This document shows positions 23,461-36,443 of a stretch of DNA of 64,000 nt, in pieces. The DNA is taken from NCBI GenBank assembly GCA_902632275.1, contig CACPBW010000001.1, positions 76,111-140,110 of the forward strand, in the 5' to 3' direction. This DNA is from an uncultured Pelagibacteraceae bacterium (GTDB lineage: Bacteria > Pseudomonadota > Alphaproteobacteria > Pelagibacterales > Pelagibacteraceae). A program made the position numbers and the translations under genes. Position 1 is the first letter of the stretch. Every line of letters starts with the position of its first letter. The notes beneath the pieces are model-generated. The model saw only the letters and a program-made list of their open reading frames with translations. It was not told the DNA's origin and ran no database searches.

Positions 23461-24149
23461 TGACTTCAAAAAGATTTAAAAAACTTCCAGAAAATACAAG
23501 AGAAATTAATTCTGAGAGTATTGAAAAATTATTACCAATTATAAAAAAAAATTGCACTACAAAATTTGATGAGGGAATTGATTTAAGTTTTCAAATTAAC
23601 AATAAACAGAAGAAAAATGAAATAAATTTGAGAACTGTAATTAATATGCCAGGAGGAACAGGTAAAAAAGTTAAAATAGCAGTAGTCTGTGAAGATACTA
23701 AAAATAAAGATGCAAAAGATGCAGGGGCAGATATTGTAGGTGGCGACGAGCTGATTGAAAAGATTAAAGGTGGTTATTTGGATTTTGAAAAATTAATTTG
23801 TACTCCATCTATGATGATTAAATTATCTAAATTAGGAAAAGTATTGGGTCCTAAAGGTTTAATGCCGAATCCAAAATTAGGAACTGTAACTGAGGATATT
23901 AAAAAAGCTGTAAAAGATTCTAAGTCTGGACAGGTTGAATTACGTAATGATAAAGATGGGAATATAGGAGTTTCAATAGGAAAAAAATCTTTCTCTGATG
24001 AGAATTTAATTAAAAATTTTAATGCTATTATTGACACCTTAGAAAAAGAAAAATCTAACACAACAATAAAAGGTGATTTAATTAAAAGCTCATTCATTAC
24101 ATCTAGTATGGGTGTTTCCTATAAACTTAAATTAAATAAAAATATCTAA
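23460..24149 (+). CDS. rplA: Ribosomal protein L1
   Basis: 229 residues. LGKVLGPKGLMPNPKLGTV (about 122-140) is the family signature, and INMPGGTGKKVKIAVVCE marks the first domain. It forms the mobile L1 stalk and in many bacteria represses the L11 operon; no leader mimic was identified here. Confidence 0.98.
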   Translation: MTSKRFKKLPENTREINSESIEKLLPIIKKNCTTKFDEGIDLSFQINNKQKKNEINLRTVINMPGGTGKKVKIAVVCEDTKNKDAKDAGADIVGGDELIEKIKGGYLDFEKLICTPSMMIKLSKLGKVLGPKGLMPNPKLGTVTEDIKKAVKDSKSGQVELRNDKDGNIGVSIGKKSFSDENLIKNFNAIIDTLEKEKSNTTIKGDLIKSSFITSSMGVSYKLKLNKNI

Positions 24150-24150
24150 T

Positions 24151-24660
24151 ATGATGGATAAAGTAAAAAAACAGGAATATATTGAGAAAATGAGTTCTCA
24201 GTTTGATAAATCCGAAGCTGTAATAGTTACCCACTATCAAGGATTAACAATGCAGCAGCTTGACGACCTAAGAAATAGAATGAGAGAGCATGGTATACAA
24301 TTTAAAATTACAAAAAACAGAATTACTAAACTCGCACTTCAAAAAACAAGATGCAAAGAGTTATCTGATTTATTTTCAGGACCAACAGCTGTTGCTCTTT
24401 CAGAGGACGCAATTACATCTGCAAAAATATTAACCAAATTTTCTAAAGAAAATTCAAAGTTAAAGATTCTTGGCGGTATAATGGGATCTGACATTTTAGA
24501 CGTTGCAGGTGTACAAAATGTAGCAACTTTACCCACACTTGATGAAGCAAGAGCTAAAATTGTTGGAATATTGAGGTCTCCAGCTCAAAAAATAGCAAGT
24601 ATTTTACTTGCACCTGCCTCAAAAATCGCTATTTTAGCGCTCGAAAAATCAAAAAAATAA
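24151..24660 (+). CDS. rplJ: Ribosomal protein L10
   Basis: 169 residues. It has the N-terminal rRNA-binding domain (YQGLTMQQLDDLRNRMREHGIQFKITKNRITKLAL) and a C-terminal helix that carries L7/L12 dimers. Two consecutive ATG codons (24151, 24154) make the exact start uncertain. Only 1 base separates it from rplA, so there is no long L10 leader. Confidence 0.97.
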   Translation: MMDKVKKQEYIEKMSSQFDKSEAVIVTHYQGLTMQQLDDLRNRMREHGIQFKITKNRITKLALQKTRCKELSDLFSGPTAVALSEDAITSAKILTKFSKENSKLKILGGIMGSDILDVAGVQNVATLPTLDEARAKIVGILRSPAQKIASILLAPASKIAILALEKSKK

Positions 24661-24672
24661 CCGGAATAAATT

Positions 24673-25047
24673 ATGGCTGACTTAAATAAAATCATTGAAG
24701 ATCTATCAAGCTTAACTGTTGTTGAAGCAGCTGAGCTTTCGAAACAACTTGAAGAAAAATGGGGAGTAACAGCGGCAGCGGCAGTTGCAGCAGCACCCGC
24801 GGCAGGTGGAGCAGGAGCTGCACCAGCAGAAGAGAAAAGTGAATTCACAGTAGTATTAGCGTCTGCAGGTGATAAAAAAATTAATGTAATTAAAGAGATT
24901 AGAGGTGTTACATCTCTTGGTCTTAAAGAAGCAAAAGATTTAGTTGAAGGCGCACCAAAAGAAGTCAAATCAGGTGTGAATAAAAAAGAAGCAGAGGAAA
25001 TCAAAGCTAAATTAGAAGCTGCTGGAGCAAAAGTAGAACTTAAGTAA
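24673..25047 (+). CDS. rplL: Ribosomal protein L7/L12
   Basis: 124 residues: an N-terminal dimer helix, an Ala/Gly-rich hinge (about 35-55), and the factor-binding C-terminal domain with [27 protein letters not shown]. It recruits EF-Tu and EF-G. A hairpin follows before rpoB. Confidence 0.98.
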   Translation: MADLNKIIEDLSSLTVVEAAELSKQLEEKWGVTAAAAVAAAPAAGGAGAAPAEEKSEFTVVLASAGDKKINVIKEIRGVTSLGLKEAKDLVEGAPKEVKSGVNKKEAEEIKAKLEAAGAKVELK

Positions 25048-25061
25048 TAAACAAAATTTAA

Positions 25062-25088
25062 ATTGCTGATTATTTATTAATTAGCAAT
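25062..25088 (+). promoter_or_regulatory. rplL-rpoB intergenic hairpin
   Basis: ATTGCTGATT (25062-25071) pairs with AATTAGCAAT (25079-25088) around a 7-base loop with one mismatch. In E. coli this same gap holds an attenuator and an RNase III site that lower rpoB relative to rplL; a similar role here is inferred. Confidence 0.55.
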
Positions 25089-25098
25089 AAGAACATTG

Positions 25099-28000
25099 AT
25101 GCAATTATCTTTTACTGAGAAAAAAAATATCAGGAAAAACTTTGGTAAACTTAAAGAGGGATTATCTATTCCTAATCTAATTGAGGTACAAAAAAATTCT
25201 TACAAAGAGTTGACGGAACTTAAAGACAATATTGATACAAATTTAGTAAAAGGTTTTGATAGAGTATTTAAAAGTATATTTCCAATTGAAGATTTAAATG
25301 ACAAAGCAACTTTAGAGTATGTTTCATATAGATTAGAAAAACCTAAATTTGATGTAGAGGAGTGCATACAAAGAGGATTAACTTATTCATCCGCATTAAA
25401 GTGTACTCTTAGACTAGTGGTATACGAAATAGATCAAGAAAATAATACAAAAGAAATTTTATCCGCGAAAGAACAAGAAGTCTATATGGGTGAAGTTCCA
25501 ATGATGACAAACAGTGGTACATTTATTACCAATGGGGTTCAAAGAGTTGTTGTAAATCAAATGCACAGAAGTCCAGGTGTGTTTTTTGACCATGACAAAG
25601 GAAAAAGTCATGCAAGTGGAAAATTATTATTTAATTGTCGAGTAATACCAAACAGAGGCTCGTGGTTAGATTTTGAATATGATGTTAAAGATTTGTTATA
25701 TTTTAGAATTGATAGAAAAAAGAAGATTTATGTATCTACTTTACTGTTAGCACTAGGTTATTCCAAAAATGATATTGTAAACGAATTCTATGACAAAGAA
25801 GTTTACACATTTGACAAGAAAATTAATAAATGGAAAACCAAGTTTAATCCTGAAAACTATAAATCTAAAAATTTTTCCGAAGAAATAGTTGATGCAAAAA
25901 CTCAAAAGACAGTAGTTAAAATGGGTGATAAAATCAATTTCCTTACAGCAAAAAAACTATTTAATGATGGATTAAAAGAAATCTTTGTATCTAGCAATTC
26001 ATTAAACGGAAAATATCTTCACAAAGATTATGAGTTTAAAGATGAAAAATTTAAAATAGGTACAGAATTAAATGAGACAATAATTGAAAAATTCTTAACT
26101 AATGATATTAACGAAATATCTATTTCTTCAACAAACTCTATTAGTAAAGGCCCTTATCTTCTTCAAACAATATTCAATGATAAAAATGAAACAAAAAATG
26201 ACTCAATAAATGAGATTTACAAGGTATTAAGACCAGGTGAACCCCCAACCGTTGAAATTGCAACCCAGATTTTTAACAATCTTTTTTTTAGTTCAGATAG
26301 ATACGACTTATCAGATGTTGGAAGAGTAAAAATGAATTCCAGACTAAATCTAAATTGCTCAGACAAAATAACTATTCTAAGAAATGATGATATTTTAGCA
26401 ATCATTCAAAAGATGCTAGATCTAAGAGATGGCAAAGATGAAATTGATGACATCGATCATTTAGCGAACAGAAGAGTGAGATCTGTTGGAGAATTGGTAG
26501 AAAACCAAGCTAGAATTGGAGTATACAGAATGGAAAGGGCTATCAAAGAAAAAATGACTACACTTGATGTGGAGTCAGCTATGCCTCAAGATTTAATTAA
26601 TGCTAAACCATTAACTGTTTCACTAAAAGACTTTTTTGCAACTTCGCAGTTATCACAATTTATGGACCAAACAAATCCGTTGTCAGAAATAACTCATAAA
26701 AGAAGAGTGTCTGCTTTAGGTCCAGGCGGTCTAACACGTGAAAGAGCAGGGTTTGAAGTTAGAGATGTTCACCCAACTCATTATGGAAGAATTTGTCCAA
26801 TTGAAACTCCTGAAGGTCCTAATATTGGATTAATTAACAGCTTATCTACTTACTCAAAGATAAATAAATATGGATTCATTGAAAGTCCATATAAAAAAGT
26901 TAAAGATGGTAAGGTTGAAGATAAAATAGAATATCTTTCAGCAATGGAGGAAACTAAATTTACTATTGCTCAAGCTAATTCTAAAATAGATAAAAATGGA
27001 AAGTTTACAGAAGAGCTTGTGTCGTGCAGACAAAATTTAAACTTTATTTTGTCAAAACCAGAAAATATTGATTATATCGATGTTTCTCCCAAACAACTTG
27101 TATCAGTTGCTGCATCTTTAATCCCTTTTTTGGAAAATGATGATGCAAACCGTGCTCTAATGGGCTCAAATATGATGAGGCAGGCAGTGCCATTATTGAA
27201 ACCCGAATCTCCTTTAGTTGGAACTGGCATTGAAAGCGATGTTGCATTGGACTCGGGTGTAACGATAGTTGCTAAAAGAGAAGGAATTGTAGACAAGATA
27301 GACGGTAAAAGGATAGTAATAAAAGCTACCTCTGAAAGTGATTTTACCAAATCAGGTGTCGACATATACAATTTACAAAAATTTAAAAGATCAAATCAAA
27401 ATACGTGCATAAATCAAAAACCTCTTGTGCGTGTAGGTGATAAGGTAAAATCTGGAGATATAATTGCTGACGGTCCTTCAACAAAACTAGGTGAATTAGC
27501 TCTAGGTAAAAATGTGACTGTAGCTTTCATGCCATGGCAAGGTTATAATTTTGAGGACTCTATCTTAATTTCGGAGCGATGTGTGACCGATGATGTTTTC
27601 ACATCAGTCCATATAGAGGAATATGAAATAATGGCTAGAGACACTAAGTTAGGTGAAGAGGATATTACACGAGATATACCAAATGTTAGTGAGGATGCAT
27701 TAAAAAACCTTGACGAGTCCGGAATAGTTTATATTGGAGCAGAAGTTAAACCAGGAGACATATTAGTCGGAAAAGTTACACCTAAAGGCGACTCAGCTTC
27801 TGGTCCAGAGGAAAAATTACTAAGATCTATATTTGGAGAAAAAGCAATAGATGTTACAGACACATCTTTAAAAATGCCTAGTGGAAGCGGTGGTATTGTA
27901 GTTGATGTAAGAGTTTTCAATAGACATGGTATAGAGAAAGACGAAAGATCTATAACAATAGAAAGAGCTGAGATTGATTCAGTTCAGCAAGATAAAATAG

Positions 28001-29181
28001 TTGAAGAAGAGATTTTAGAGAGAAGTATTAAACAAAGAGCTTTGGAAATATTAGATGGAATTCCAATAAATAAAAAAACAAAAGACTTAGAGGCTGGAAC
28101 GAAGCTATCAAGTGAAACAATAGAGAAAGTTACTGTTTCGGATATTTTAAAAATATCATTATCAGATGATAAAAAAACGGCTGCTTTAGATCAACTTAAG
28201 GATCAATATAATAAGGCAAAACAAGATATACAGGAAAGATTTGAAGACAAAGTGCTTAAAATTCGACAGGGTGATGAACTTCTTCCAAGTGTAATGAAAA
28301 TGGTAAAAGTTTTTGTTGCAATAAAAAGGAGATTAAGACCTGGAGATAAAATGTCTGGTAGACATGGTAATAAAGGTGTTGTCAGTAAAATTGTTCCTGT
28401 AGAGGACATGCCTTATAGAGAAAACGGTAAACCAGTTGATATTGTTTTAAACCCGCTTGGTGTTCCAAGCAGGATGAATGTTGGTCAGATTTTAGAAACA
28501 CACTTAGGTTGGGCATGTTCAGAGCTAGGTGAAAACATGAAAAAACTAGTAAATGAGAATCAAAAAAGAGTTGAAAAAAATGAGAAAATTTCAAACTTTT
28601 TGAAATCAGTTTATGGTAAAGAAATATTTTCTGAAAATTTGGACAAACTCTCAAAAACTGAGTTTAAAGATCTTTGCGAAAATTTACAAGGTGGTGTTCC
28701 AATAGCAACACCTGTTTTTGATGGAGCAAAAGAGCAAGATGTAACAAACATGTTGGACCTCGCTACGTTGCCAAAATCTGGTCAAACAATGCTTTGGGAC
28801 GGGAGAACAGGTGAAAGATTTGATCGAGAGGTCACCGTTGGAACTATTTATATGCTTAAGTTACACCATTTGGTGGAAGATAAAATCCATGCTAGGTCAA
28901 CAGGACCTTATAGTTTGGTAACTCAACAACCATTGGGCGGTAAAGCTCAATTGGGTGGACAACGTTTTGGAGAAATGGAAGTTTGGGCATTAGAGGCTTA
29001 TGGTGCATCTTATACATTACAAGAAATCTTAACTGTAAAATCAGATGATGTTGCAGGAAGAGTAAAAGTTTACGAAACCATTGTGAAAGGTGAAGAAAAT
29101 TTCGAATCTGGTATTCCAGAATCGTTTAACGTTTTAGTTAAGGAAATAAAAGCGTTAGCATTAAATGTAGAGTTAAATTAA
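25099..29181 (+). CDS. rpoB: RNA polymerase beta subunit
   Basis: 1360 residues. I take the ATG at 25099 rather than the preceding TTG. Recognisable blocks are the rifampicin-pocket region [21 protein letters not shown] (about 513-533), [17 protein letters not shown], the [12 protein letters not shown] catalytic-face segment, and the C-terminal clamp [24 protein letters not shown]. With RpoC it forms the catalytic centre. One base separates it from rpoC. Confidence 0.99.
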   Translation: MQLSFTEKKNIRKNFGKLKEGLSIPNLIEVQKNSYKELTELKDNIDTNLVKGFDRVFKSIFPIEDLNDKATLEYVSYRLEKPKFDVEECIQRGLTYSSALKCTLRLVVYEIDQENNTKEILSAKEQEVYMGEVPMMTNSGTFITNGVQRVVVNQMHRSPGVFFDHDKGKSHASGKLLFNCRVIPNRGSWLDFEYDVKDLLYFRIDRKKKIYVSTLLLALGYSKNDIVNEFYDKEVYTFDKKINKWKTKFNPENYKSKNFSEEIVDAKTQKTVVKMGDKINFLTAKKLFNDGLKEIFVSSNSLNGKYLHKDYEFKDEKFKIGTELNETIIEKFLTNDINEISISSTNSISKGPYLLQTIFNDKNETKNDSINEIYKVLRPGEPPTVEIATQIFNNLFFSSDRYDLSDVGRVKMNSRLNLNCSDKITILRNDDILAIIQKMLDLRDGKDEIDDIDHLANRRVRSVGELVENQARIGVYRMERAIKEKMTTLDVESAMPQDLINAKPLTVSLKDFFATSQLSQFMDQTNPLSEITHKRRVSALGPGGLTRERAGFEVRDVHPTHYGRICPIETPEGPNIGLINSLSTYSKINKYGFIESPYKKVKDGKVEDKIEYLSAMEETKFTIAQANSKIDKNGKFTEELVSCRQNLNFILSKPENIDYIDVSPKQLVSVAASLIPFLENDDANRALMGSNMMRQAVPLLKPESPLVGTGIESDVALDSGVTIVAKREGIVDKIDGKRIVIKATSESDFTKSGVDIYNLQKFKRSNQNTCINQKPLVRVGDKVKSGDIIADGPSTKLGELALGKNVTVAFMPWQGYNFEDSILISERCVTDDVFTSVHIEEYEIMARDTKLGEEDITRDIPNVSEDALKNLDESGIVYIGAEVKPGDILVGKVTPKGDSASGPEEKLLRSIFGEKAIDVTDTSLKMPSGSGGIVVDVRVFNRHGIEKDERSITIERAEIDSVQQDKIVEEEILERSIKQRALEILDGIPINKKTKDLEAGTKLSSETIEKVTVSDILKISLSDDKKTAALDQLKDQYNKAKQDIQERFEDKVLKIRQGDELLPSVMKMVKVFVAIKRRLRPGDKMSGRHGNKGVVSKIVPVEDMPYRENGKPVDIVLNPLGVPSRMNVGQILETHLGWACSELGENMKKLVNENQKRVEKNEKISNFLKSVYGKEIFSENLDKLSKTEFKDLCENLQGGVPIATPVFDGAKEQDVTNMLDLATLPKSGQTMLWDGRTGERFDREVTVGTIYMLKLHHLVEDKIHARSTGPYSLVTQQPLGGKAQLGGQRFGEMEVWALEAYGASYTLQEILTVKSDDVAGRVKVYETIVKGEENFESGIPESFNVLVKEIKALALNVELN

Positions 29182-29182
29182 T

Positions 29183-32100
29183 ATGAAAAAAGATTTAAAA
29201 GATTTATTCAAAGATACAGATATTTCAGAGGCACAAAATTTTAATAGTATTAAAATTACATTAGCAAGTCCTGAAAAAATTAAATCCTGGACTTACGGTG
29301 AAATCAAAAAACCTGAGACTATAAACTATAGGACTTTTAGACCTGAAAAGGATGGCCTATTTTGTGCAAGAATATTTGGACCAATCAAAGATTATGAGTG
29401 TTTGTGTGGAAAATACAAAAGAATGAAGTTCAGAGGAATTATTTGTGAAAAATGTGGAGTTGAAGTTACAAAATCAAATGTACGAAGAGAAAGAATGGGT
29501 CATATAAACCTAGCAACTCCAGTTGCCCATATTTGGTTCTTAAAATCTTTGCCTAGTAGAATTTCATTAGCTATAGACATGAAACTTAAAGAGGTTGAAA
29601 GAGTTCTTTATTTTGAGAGTTTTATTGTTATTGAACCTGGTCTGACAAGTTTAAAAAAGAATCAGCTTCTAAATGAAGATGAGTTAAATAAATATCAAGA
29701 AGAATTTGGTGATGAGGCTTTTACAGCAGGTATTGGAGCCGAAGCTATTTTAGAAATCTTAAAATCAATAGACCTAAATAAAGAAAGAGAAATTCTTCTT
29801 AAAAATATAAACGAGACTAAATCTAAAGTTGCAGAGGAAAGATCCATTAAAAGATTAAAATTAATCGACTCATTTATTGAAACTGGAAACAAGCCGGAGT
29901 GGATGATATTAACTACAATTCCTGTAATTCCACCTGAATTGAGACCTTTAGTTCCCCTCGATGGTGGACGATTTGCTACTTCAGATCTTAACGATCTTTA
30001 CAGAAGAGTGATAAATAGAAATAACAGACTTAAAAGATTAATGGATTTAAAAGCTCCTGATATAATTGTAAGAAATGAAAAAAGAATGCTTCAGGAATCG
30101 GTTGATGCATTATTCGATAATGGTAGAAGAGGCAGAGTAATCACAGGCACTGGAAAACGACCTTTAAAATCACTTGCAGAAATGTTGAAGGGTAAACAAG
30201 GAAGATTTAGACAAAACCTCCTTGGTAAAAGAGTAGATTATTCTGGTAGATCTGTAATTGTTGTTGGACCTGATTTAAAATTACACGAATGTGGTTTACC
30301 GAAAAAAATGGCGCTTGAATTGTTTAAACCTTTTCTCTACGCAAGATTAAATAAACTTGGACTAGCCTCTACAATAAAACAAGCTAAAAAATTAGTCGAA
30401 AAAGAAACAAACGCAGTATGGGATGCACTTGAACTTATTGTAAGAGAACATCCTATTTTATTAAATAGAGCACCAACTTTACACAGATTGGGTGTTCAGG
30501 CATTTGAGCCAAAACTAATTGAGGGTGATGCCATAGAATTACATCCACTAACATGTGCAGCTTTTAACGCTGACTTTGATGGTGATCAAATGGCGGTACA
30601 TATTCCACTTAGTTTAGAGGCACAACTAGAGGCAAGAGTATTAATGATGTCTACTAACAATATTTTAAGTCCATCAAATGGAAAACCGATAATAGTCCCA
30701 AGTCAAGATATGATCTTAGGTATATACTATTTGTCCCAACCCCCATATCAAACAGAGAACGTTGAGGGATATTTTGTAAATAACTCTGAAATTGAACAAG
30801 GCTTAGAGTCTGGAAGCATAAATGTCCATTCAAGAATTATATCAAGATTTGAAACTGTTGATGAAACAGGAAAGATAATTAATCAAAAATTTACAAGTAC
30901 GGCTGGAAGATTTCTTCTTGCCAACTTACTTCCTAAGCACAAAGATATTAAATTTTCATTAATCGATAGACTTTTACCAAAAAGAACTGTGTCGGAAGTT
31001 ATCGATATTGTATTTAGGTTTACTGGTCAAAAAAACACAGTAATATTCTGTGATAAATTAAAGGATCTTGGTTTTAAACATGCTTTTAAAGCTGGTATTT
31101 CTTTTGGAAAAGATGATTTAATAATTCCTGAAAACAAATCTCAATTAATTGATGAAACGAAAAAATTAATAGCTGATTATGAAAATCAATATGCGGAAGG
31201 TTTAATTACTAGAGGCGAAAAGTATAATAAAGTAGTTGACGCTTGGTCAAAATGTACTGATCGAGTTGCTGGAGAAATGATGAAAAGGATTTCTGCAACA
31301 GAGACAACTAAGGATGGTTTAAAAATTAACTCAGTCTTTATGATGGCTGACTCAGGAGCAAGGGGATCAGCTGCTCAAATGAAACAACTAGCTGGTATGA
31401 GAGGGCTTATAGCAAAACCTTCTGGTGAAATTATAGAGTCTCCAATTACTTCTAATTTTAAAGAGGGTTTGACAGCATTAGAATATTTTAATTCAACTCA
31501 CGGGGCAAGAAAAGGACTGGCTGATACTGCTTTAAAGACAGCTAACTCAGGTTACTTAACAAGAAGATTATGTGATGTTGCTCAGGATTTAACTATAACA
31601 AAGAAAGACTGCGATTCTAAAAATAGAGGAAGTATAGCGTTATCAGAGATAATAGAGGGAGGAAATGTTATAGTTGCATTATCAGAAAGAGCTTTAGGAA
31701 GAATTACCGCTAGTGATATTAAAAATCCAATTTCAGGAGAAACAATTATCAAAAAAGGTGAAATGATTGATGAGGCAGGCTGTGAGAAAATTGATGCAGC
31801 AGGTGTTAAATCTATTAGAGTTTACTCAGTTATAACTTGTGGATCAAAGGAAGGTGTCTGTGCAACTTGTTATGGAAGAGATTTATCTAGAGGAAAAATG
31901 GTTCACGTAGGTGAGGCAATTGGAATGATTTCTGCTCAATCAATCGGTGAACCGGGAACACAGCTCACCATGAGAACCTTTCACGTTGGAGGAACAGCAT
32001 CAATTAAACAAGACTCTCAAATCATAAGTAAAAACGAAGGAACATTAAAAATTATAAATACAAATTTAATTGAGGATTCCAAAAAAAATTCAATTGTAAT

Positions 32101-33352
32101 GGGAAGAAATACTCAACTTTCCTTAGAGGATGACAAAGGTCTGCAAATAGCAATTTACAAAGTACCATATGGCTCAAAATTATTTTTTAAAAATGGTGAA
32201 AAAATAAAGAAAAATTCAAAAATTTGTGAATGGGATCCTTATACGACACCTGTCATCGCAGAAAAAAGTGGAATAGCTAACTTTGTTGATTTAATTGATG
32301 GTGTTTCATTATCAGAAACAGTTGATGATGCTACTGGTATTTCATCTAAGTCAGTATTAGATTGGAGATCACAATCTAAAAACACAGATCTTAAACCAAG
32401 AATTACTCTTAGAGATGAAAAAGGAAATGTAATTAAAAAAGCTGATGATAATGAAGCAAGATATTATTTAGTCCCAGACTCAATTTTATCTGTTAAAGAT
32501 GGACAAAAAATTTCAGCTGGTGATGTAATCGCACGTTTACCAAAAGAAACATCTAAAACAAAAGATATAACAGGAGGTTTACCTCGTGTAGCAGAATTAT
32601 TTGAAGCCAGAAAAGCAAAAGACAGCGCAATAATTGCTGAGAATGATGGAAAGGTATTATTTGGAAAAGAAGTGAGAGGGAAACAAAGAATATCTATTGT
32701 TTCTGATAATGGAGAAAGTTCAAATTATTTAATTCCAAAGGGGAAACATATTAACTTTAATGAAGGCGAAAAAATTAAAAAAGGTGAGTATTTACTAGAT
32801 GGCCAACCATTACCACATGATATTCTTAGAATATTAGGTATTGAAGAATTGACAGAGTATTTTGTAAATCAAGTTCAAGAAGTTTATAGACTTCAGGGAG
32901 TAGTTATTAACGATAAACATATTGAAACAATTTTAAGACAAATGCTTAAAAAAATAGAGGTTAAAAATTCTGGTGATTCTAGTTTATTACCTGGTGAAAT
33001 AATAGATAGGATTAAATTTGAAAGTATGAATGAAGAGTTGAAGAAAAACAACAAAAAACCTGCTTTTGGTGAGAGAGTTTTGATGGGTATAACCAAAGCA
33101 TCTTTGCAAACCGAGTCATTTATTTCTGCAGCTTCATTCCAAGAAACTACAAGAGTTTTGACTGATGCTGCTATAAAAGGAAAAGTAGATGTTCTTCAGG
33201 GGCTTAAAGAAAATGTCATTGTTGGTCGATTAGTACCTGCTGGAACAGGAAGCATTAAAAATGATTGGAACAGAAAAGCTTTGAAAGACGATGAAAAATT
33301 TTTATCAGAGCAGCAATCTGTGGATCCGACAGAAACTCAAGTAAATCAATAA
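29183..33352 (+). CDS. rpoC: RNA polymerase beta' subunit
   Basis: 1389 residues. An N-terminal zinc-binding domain ([23 protein letters not shown]), the catalytic [12 protein letters not shown] motif (about residue 465), a trigger-loop region and a second Cys cluster ([15 protein letters not shown]) are intact. It carries the Mg-binding catalytic aspartates. It ends the tuf-secE-rpoBC run; a new promoter follows before rpsL. Confidence 0.99.
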   Translation: MKKDLKDLFKDTDISEAQNFNSIKITLASPEKIKSWTYGEIKKPETINYRTFRPEKDGLFCARIFGPIKDYECLCGKYKRMKFRGIICEKCGVEVTKSNVRRERMGHINLATPVAHIWFLKSLPSRISLAIDMKLKEVERVLYFESFIVIEPGLTSLKKNQLLNEDELNKYQEEFGDEAFTAGIGAEAILEILKSIDLNKEREILLKNINETKSKVAEERSIKRLKLIDSFIETGNKPEWMILTTIPVIPPELRPLVPLDGGRFATSDLNDLYRRVINRNNRLKRLMDLKAPDIIVRNEKRMLQESVDALFDNGRRGRVITGTGKRPLKSLAEMLKGKQGRFRQNLLGKRVDYSGRSVIVVGPDLKLHECGLPKKMALELFKPFLYARLNKLGLASTIKQAKKLVEKETNAVWDALELIVREHPILLNRAPTLHRLGVQAFEPKLIEGDAIELHPLTCAAFNADFDGDQMAVHIPLSLEAQLEARVLMMSTNNILSPSNGKPIIVPSQDMILGIYYLSQPPYQTENVEGYFVNNSEIEQGLESGSINVHSRIISRFETVDETGKIINQKFTSTAGRFLLANLLPKHKDIKFSLIDRLLPKRTVSEVIDIVFRFTGQKNTVIFCDKLKDLGFKHAFKAGISFGKDDLIIPENKSQLIDETKKLIADYENQYAEGLITRGEKYNKVVDAWSKCTDRVAGEMMKRISATETTKDGLKINSVFMMADSGARGSAAQMKQLAGMRGLIAKPSGEIIESPITSNFKEGLTALEYFNSTHGARKGLADTALKTANSGYLTRRLCDVAQDLTITKKDCDSKNRGSIALSEIIEGGNVIVALSERALGRITASDIKNPISGETIIKKGEMIDEAGCEKIDAAGVKSIRVYSVITCGSKEGVCATCYGRDLSRGKMVHVGEAIGMISAQSIGEPGTQLTMRTFHVGGTASIKQDSQIISKNEGTLKIINTNLIEDSKKNSIVMGRNTQLSLEDDKGLQIAIYKVPYGSKLFFKNGEKIKKNSKICEWDPYTTPVIAEKSGIANFVDLIDGVSLSETVDDATGISSKSVLDWRSQSKNTDLKPRITLRDEKGNVIKKADDNEARYYLVPDSILSVKDGQKISAGDVIARLPKETSKTKDITGGLPRVAELFEARKAKDSAIIAENDGKVLFGKEVRGKQRISIVSDNGESSNYLIPKGKHINFNEGEKIKKGEYLLDGQPLPHDILRILGIEELTEYFVNQVQEVYRLQGVVINDKHIETILRQMLKKIEVKNSGDSSLLPGEIIDRIKFESMNEELKKNNKKPAFGERVLMGITKASLQTESFISAASFQETTRVLTDAAIKGKVDVLQGLKENVIVGRLVPAGTGSIKNDWNRKALKDDEKFLSEQQSVDPTETQVNQ

Positions 33353-33376
33353 AAATTTCATCTCATATTCAGCATT

Positions 33377-33404
33377 TTGAATTGACAAATATAGATTCTA
33401 TAGT
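33377..33404 (+). promoter_or_regulatory. Promoter of the str operon
   Basis: TTGAAT (33377-33382), 16 bases, TATAGT (33399-33404). It lies 108 bases before the rpsL start, leaving a leader of about 100 bases with two hairpins. Confidence 0.5.
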
Positions 33405-33433
33405 AATTTGGCGATAATTTTTGGTTGGAATGT

Positions 33434-33477
33434 AATACCATTGGGGTATTAAACGCTGCCACAACATAATCAGTTGT
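33434..33477 (+). promoter_or_regulatory. Structured 5' leader of rpsL
   Basis: Two perfect stems lie in the rpsL leader: AATACC/GGTATT (33434-33439 and 33445-33450) and ACAAC/GTTGT (33461-33465 and 33473-33477). No U-run follows, so they are not a terminator. They may be a ribosomal-protein binding leader; the ligand is unknown. Confidence 0.45.
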
Positions 33478-33511
33478 TTAACTTTTCATCCATAAACTAT
33501 TGTAATAATTT

Positions 33512-33883
33512 ATGCCGACAATTAATCAGTTGCTTAGAAAAAGAAGACGAAAGCCTTCGTCAAGAGATAAAGTCCCTGCACTTGAAAAGTCTCCTCAAAA
33601 AAGAGGTGTTTGCGTAAAAGTTTATACTACAACTCCAAAGAAACCAAACTCAGCCTTAAGAAAAGTAGCCAGAGTACGATTGTCTAATGGGCATGAAGTG
33701 ACTTCATACATTCCAGGTGAAGGACATAATTTACAAGAACATTCAGTTGTTTTAATAAGAGGAGGTCGTGTTAAAGATTTACCCGGTGTAAGATATCACA
33801 TTTTAAGAGGAAATCTTGATACACAAGGTGTTACAGCAAGAAAGCAACAACGTTCAAAATATGGAGCTAAAAAGGGTAAATAA
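33512..33883 (+). CDS. rpsL: Ribosomal protein S12
   Basis: 123 residues with [21 protein letters not shown] and the streptomycin-site loop [10 protein letters not shown]. It acts in the decoding centre. First gene of the str operon. Confidence 0.99.
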   Translation: MPTINQLLRKRRRKPSSRDKVPALEKSPQKRGVCVKVYTTTPKKPNSALRKVARVRLSNGHEVTSYIPGEGHNLQEHSVVLIRGGRVKDLPGVRYHILRGNLDTQGVTARKQQRSKYGAKKGK

Positions 33884-33885
33884 TT

Positions 33886-34356
33886 ATGTCAAGGAAAAGA
33901 AAAGCTCCAAAAAAAATACCAATAGTAGATCCAAAGTTTAAATCTGCAGTTATTCCTAAACTAATTAATTCTATAATGTATGATGGCAAAAAAACAATAG
34001 CAGAAAAAATAATTTATGATGCTATTGACAAAATTAAATCTAAAACAAAAGATGAACCAATCAATATTTTCAATCAAGCAATAAACAATATTAAGCCAAC
34101 AGTAGAAGTAAGATCAAGACGAGTAGGAGGAGCAACTTACCAAGTTCCTGTTGAAGTTAAAGCGAAAAGATCCCAAGCACTTGCTTTGAGATGGCTTATA
34201 GACGCATCAAGAAAAAGAAAAGATAAAAATATGTCAGATAAAATATTCAATGAAATATTCGATGCTTATCAAAATAGAGGATCGGCTATTAAAAAAAAAG
34301 AGGATACACATAAGATGGCAGAGTCCAACAAAGCCTTTGCACACTTTAGATGGTAA
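33886..34356 (+). CDS. rpsG: Ribosomal protein S7
   Basis: 156 residues with INSIMYDGKKTIAEKIIYDA, PTVEVRSRRVGGATYQVPVEV and the C-terminal NKAFAHFRW. It nucleates 30S head assembly. 2-base gap after rpsL. Confidence 0.99.
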   Translation: MSRKRKAPKKIPIVDPKFKSAVIPKLINSIMYDGKKTIAEKIIYDAIDKIKSKTKDEPINIFNQAINNIKPTVEVRSRRVGGATYQVPVEVKAKRSQALALRWLIDASRKRKDKNMSDKIFNEIFDAYQNRGSAIKKKEDTHKMAESNKAFAHFRW

Positions 34357-34362
34357 AAATTT

Positions 34363-36438
34363 ATGAGTAGAACACACACATTAAATAAATATAGAAACAT
34401 TGGAATTATGGCGCATATAGATGCCGGAAAAACAACAACTACAGAAAGAATTTTATATTACACGGGAAAAAGCCATAAAATTGGTGAAGTACATGATGGT
34501 GCGGCTACAATGGATTGGATGGAACAGGAACAGGAAAGAGGAATAACTATTACCTCTGCAGCAACAACATGCTTTTGGAGAGACTATAGAATAAATATTA
34601 TTGATACTCCTGGTCACGTGGATTTTACAATAGAAGTTGAGAGATCTTTAAAAGTTTTAGATGGTGCTGTAGCTGTTTTTGATGGTGTTGCAGGCGTTGA
34701 GCCACAGTCAGAGACTGTATGGAGACAAGCTGACAAATATAAAGTTCCGCGAATTTGTTTTGTTAATAAGCTAGACAGAACTGGAGCAGATTTTTTTAGA
34801 TGTGTAGATATGATAAAAGATAGACTAGGTGCCAAACCCCTAGTTATGCAAATTCCGATAGGTGCTGAAGCTTCATTACAAGGTGTTGTAGATCTTATAA
34901 AGATGAAAGCTATAGTATGGAAAAACGAAGACTTAGGTGCAGAATGGGAAGAAAAAGATATACCATCAGATTTAAAAGAAATATGTGAAAAATATAGACA
35001 AGAATTAGTAGAAACAGCTGTAGAGCAAGACGAAAAACTAATGGAAAGTTATTTAAATGGAGATACAATTTCTTCTGAGGATTTAATTAAATGCGTTAGA
35101 AAAGGTTGTTTAAACTTTGATTTTGTACCTGTTCTTACAGGTTCCGCTTTTAAAAACAAAGGTGTACAACCATTATTGGATGCAGTCGTAGATTATCTGC
35201 CCAGCCCTCAAGATATTGGTTCAATTAAAGGTACTAAACCAAATTCTGAAGAGGAAATGACAATGAAATTTGATGATAATGCACCATTTTCTGCATTAGC
35301 ATTTAAAGTTGCTAACGATCCATTTGTAGGATCCCTAACATTTATAAGAGTTTATTCAGGAACTGTAAAAACCGGTACGGCAATTTACAACACTTCGAAA
35401 GACAAAGAAGAACGAGTTGGAAGAATGCTGTTAATGCACGCCAACTCAAGAGAAGATATCAAGGAAGCTAATTCAGGAGATATTGTTGCATTAGCAGGAC
35501 TCAAAAATACTATTACAGGTCATACTTTGTCAGATGAAGACAATCCTGTTTTACTTGAACCTATGGAGTTTCCTGATCCGGTTATAGAAATTGCTGTAGA
35601 GCCAAAAACAAAAGGAGATCAAGAAAAGATGGGCGAAGCTCTAGGTAGACTTGCGAAGGAAGATCCGTCATTTAGAGTAAGTTCAGATGAAGAGTCTGGT
35701 CAAACAATAATTAAAGGAATGGGTGAATTACACCTAGATATTATTGTTGATCGTATGAAGAGAGAGTTTAAAGTTGAAGCAAATGTTGGTGCTCCACAAG
35801 TCGCTTATAGAGAGACAATTGAAAAGAGCACAGAATTTGATTATACGCACAAGAAACAAAGTGGTGGTGCTGGGCAATTTGCTAGAGTTAAACTTTCAGT
35901 AGAGCCATTAGAACCTGGTAAAGGAAGAGAAATTGAGAGTAAAATTAAAGGTGGAGCAATTCCAAAAGAATTTATCCCAGGTGTAGAAAAAGGAGTTGAA
36001 ACAGTAGCAGACAATGGAATTTTAGCTGGTTTCCCATTGATTGATTATAAAGTAACTATACTTGATGGATTACATCATGATGTAGACTCTAGTGTGTTAG
36101 CTTTTGAGCTAGCATCAAGACAGTGCTTTAAAGAAGCGTGCACAAAAGCAACTTTAAAATTATTAGAGCCAGTAATGAGAGTAGAGGTAGTAACTCCAGA
36201 AGATTATATGGGTGATGTAATAGGTGATCTAAATAGTAGAAGAGGTCAAATAAATACACAAGAGCAAAGAGGAAATGCAACTGTAATAACAGCAATGGTG
36301 CCTTTAGCAAATATGTTTGGATATATTAATAATTTAAGATCTATGTCTCAAGGAAGAGCTCAATATTCAATGTTTTTTGATCACTATGCAAAAGTACCGC
36401 AAAATGTTCAAGATGAGGTAACCAAAAAAACTGGATAA
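34363..36438 (+). CDS. fusA: Elongation factor G
   Basis: A 691-residue translocase GTPase: [15 protein letters not shown] (P-loop), [18 protein letters not shown], and C-terminal domains IV-V including [10 protein letters not shown]-like text ([10 protein letters not shown]). Normal length. Next gene is rpsJ, with no tuf copy between. Confidence 0.99.
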   Translation: MSRTHTLNKYRNIGIMAHIDAGKTTTTERILYYTGKSHKIGEVHDGAATMDWMEQEQERGITITSAATTCFWRDYRINIIDTPGHVDFTIEVERSLKVLDGAVAVFDGVAGVEPQSETVWRQADKYKVPRICFVNKLDRTGADFFRCVDMIKDRLGAKPLVMQIPIGAEASLQGVVDLIKMKAIVWKNEDLGAEWEEKDIPSDLKEICEKYRQELVETAVEQDEKLMESYLNGDTISSEDLIKCVRKGCLNFDFVPVLTGSAFKNKGVQPLLDAVVDYLPSPQDIGSIKGTKPNSEEEMTMKFDDNAPFSALAFKVANDPFVGSLTFIRVYSGTVKTGTAIYNTSKDKEERVGRMLLMHANSREDIKEANSGDIVALAGLKNTITGHTLSDEDNPVLLEPMEFPDPVIEIAVEPKTKGDQEKMGEALGRLAKEDPSFRVSSDEESGQTIIKGMGELHLDIIVDRMKREFKVEANVGAPQVAYRETIEKSTEFDYTHKKQSGGAGQFARVKLSVEPLEPGKGREIESKIKGGAIPKEFIPGVEKGVETVADNGILAGFPLIDYKVTILDGLHHDVDSSVLAFELASRQCFKEACTKATLKLLEPVMRVEVVTPEDYMGDVIGDLNSRRGQINTQEQRGNATVITAMVPLANMFGYINNLRSMSQGRAQYSMFFDHYAKVPQNVQDEVTKKTG

Positions 36439-36443
36439 ACAAA

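Noticed and set aside
24585-25004. 139-residue minus-strand frame, Ala/Pro-rich
   Set aside because: Shadow of rplL; its Ala-rich hinge keeps the opposite strand open.
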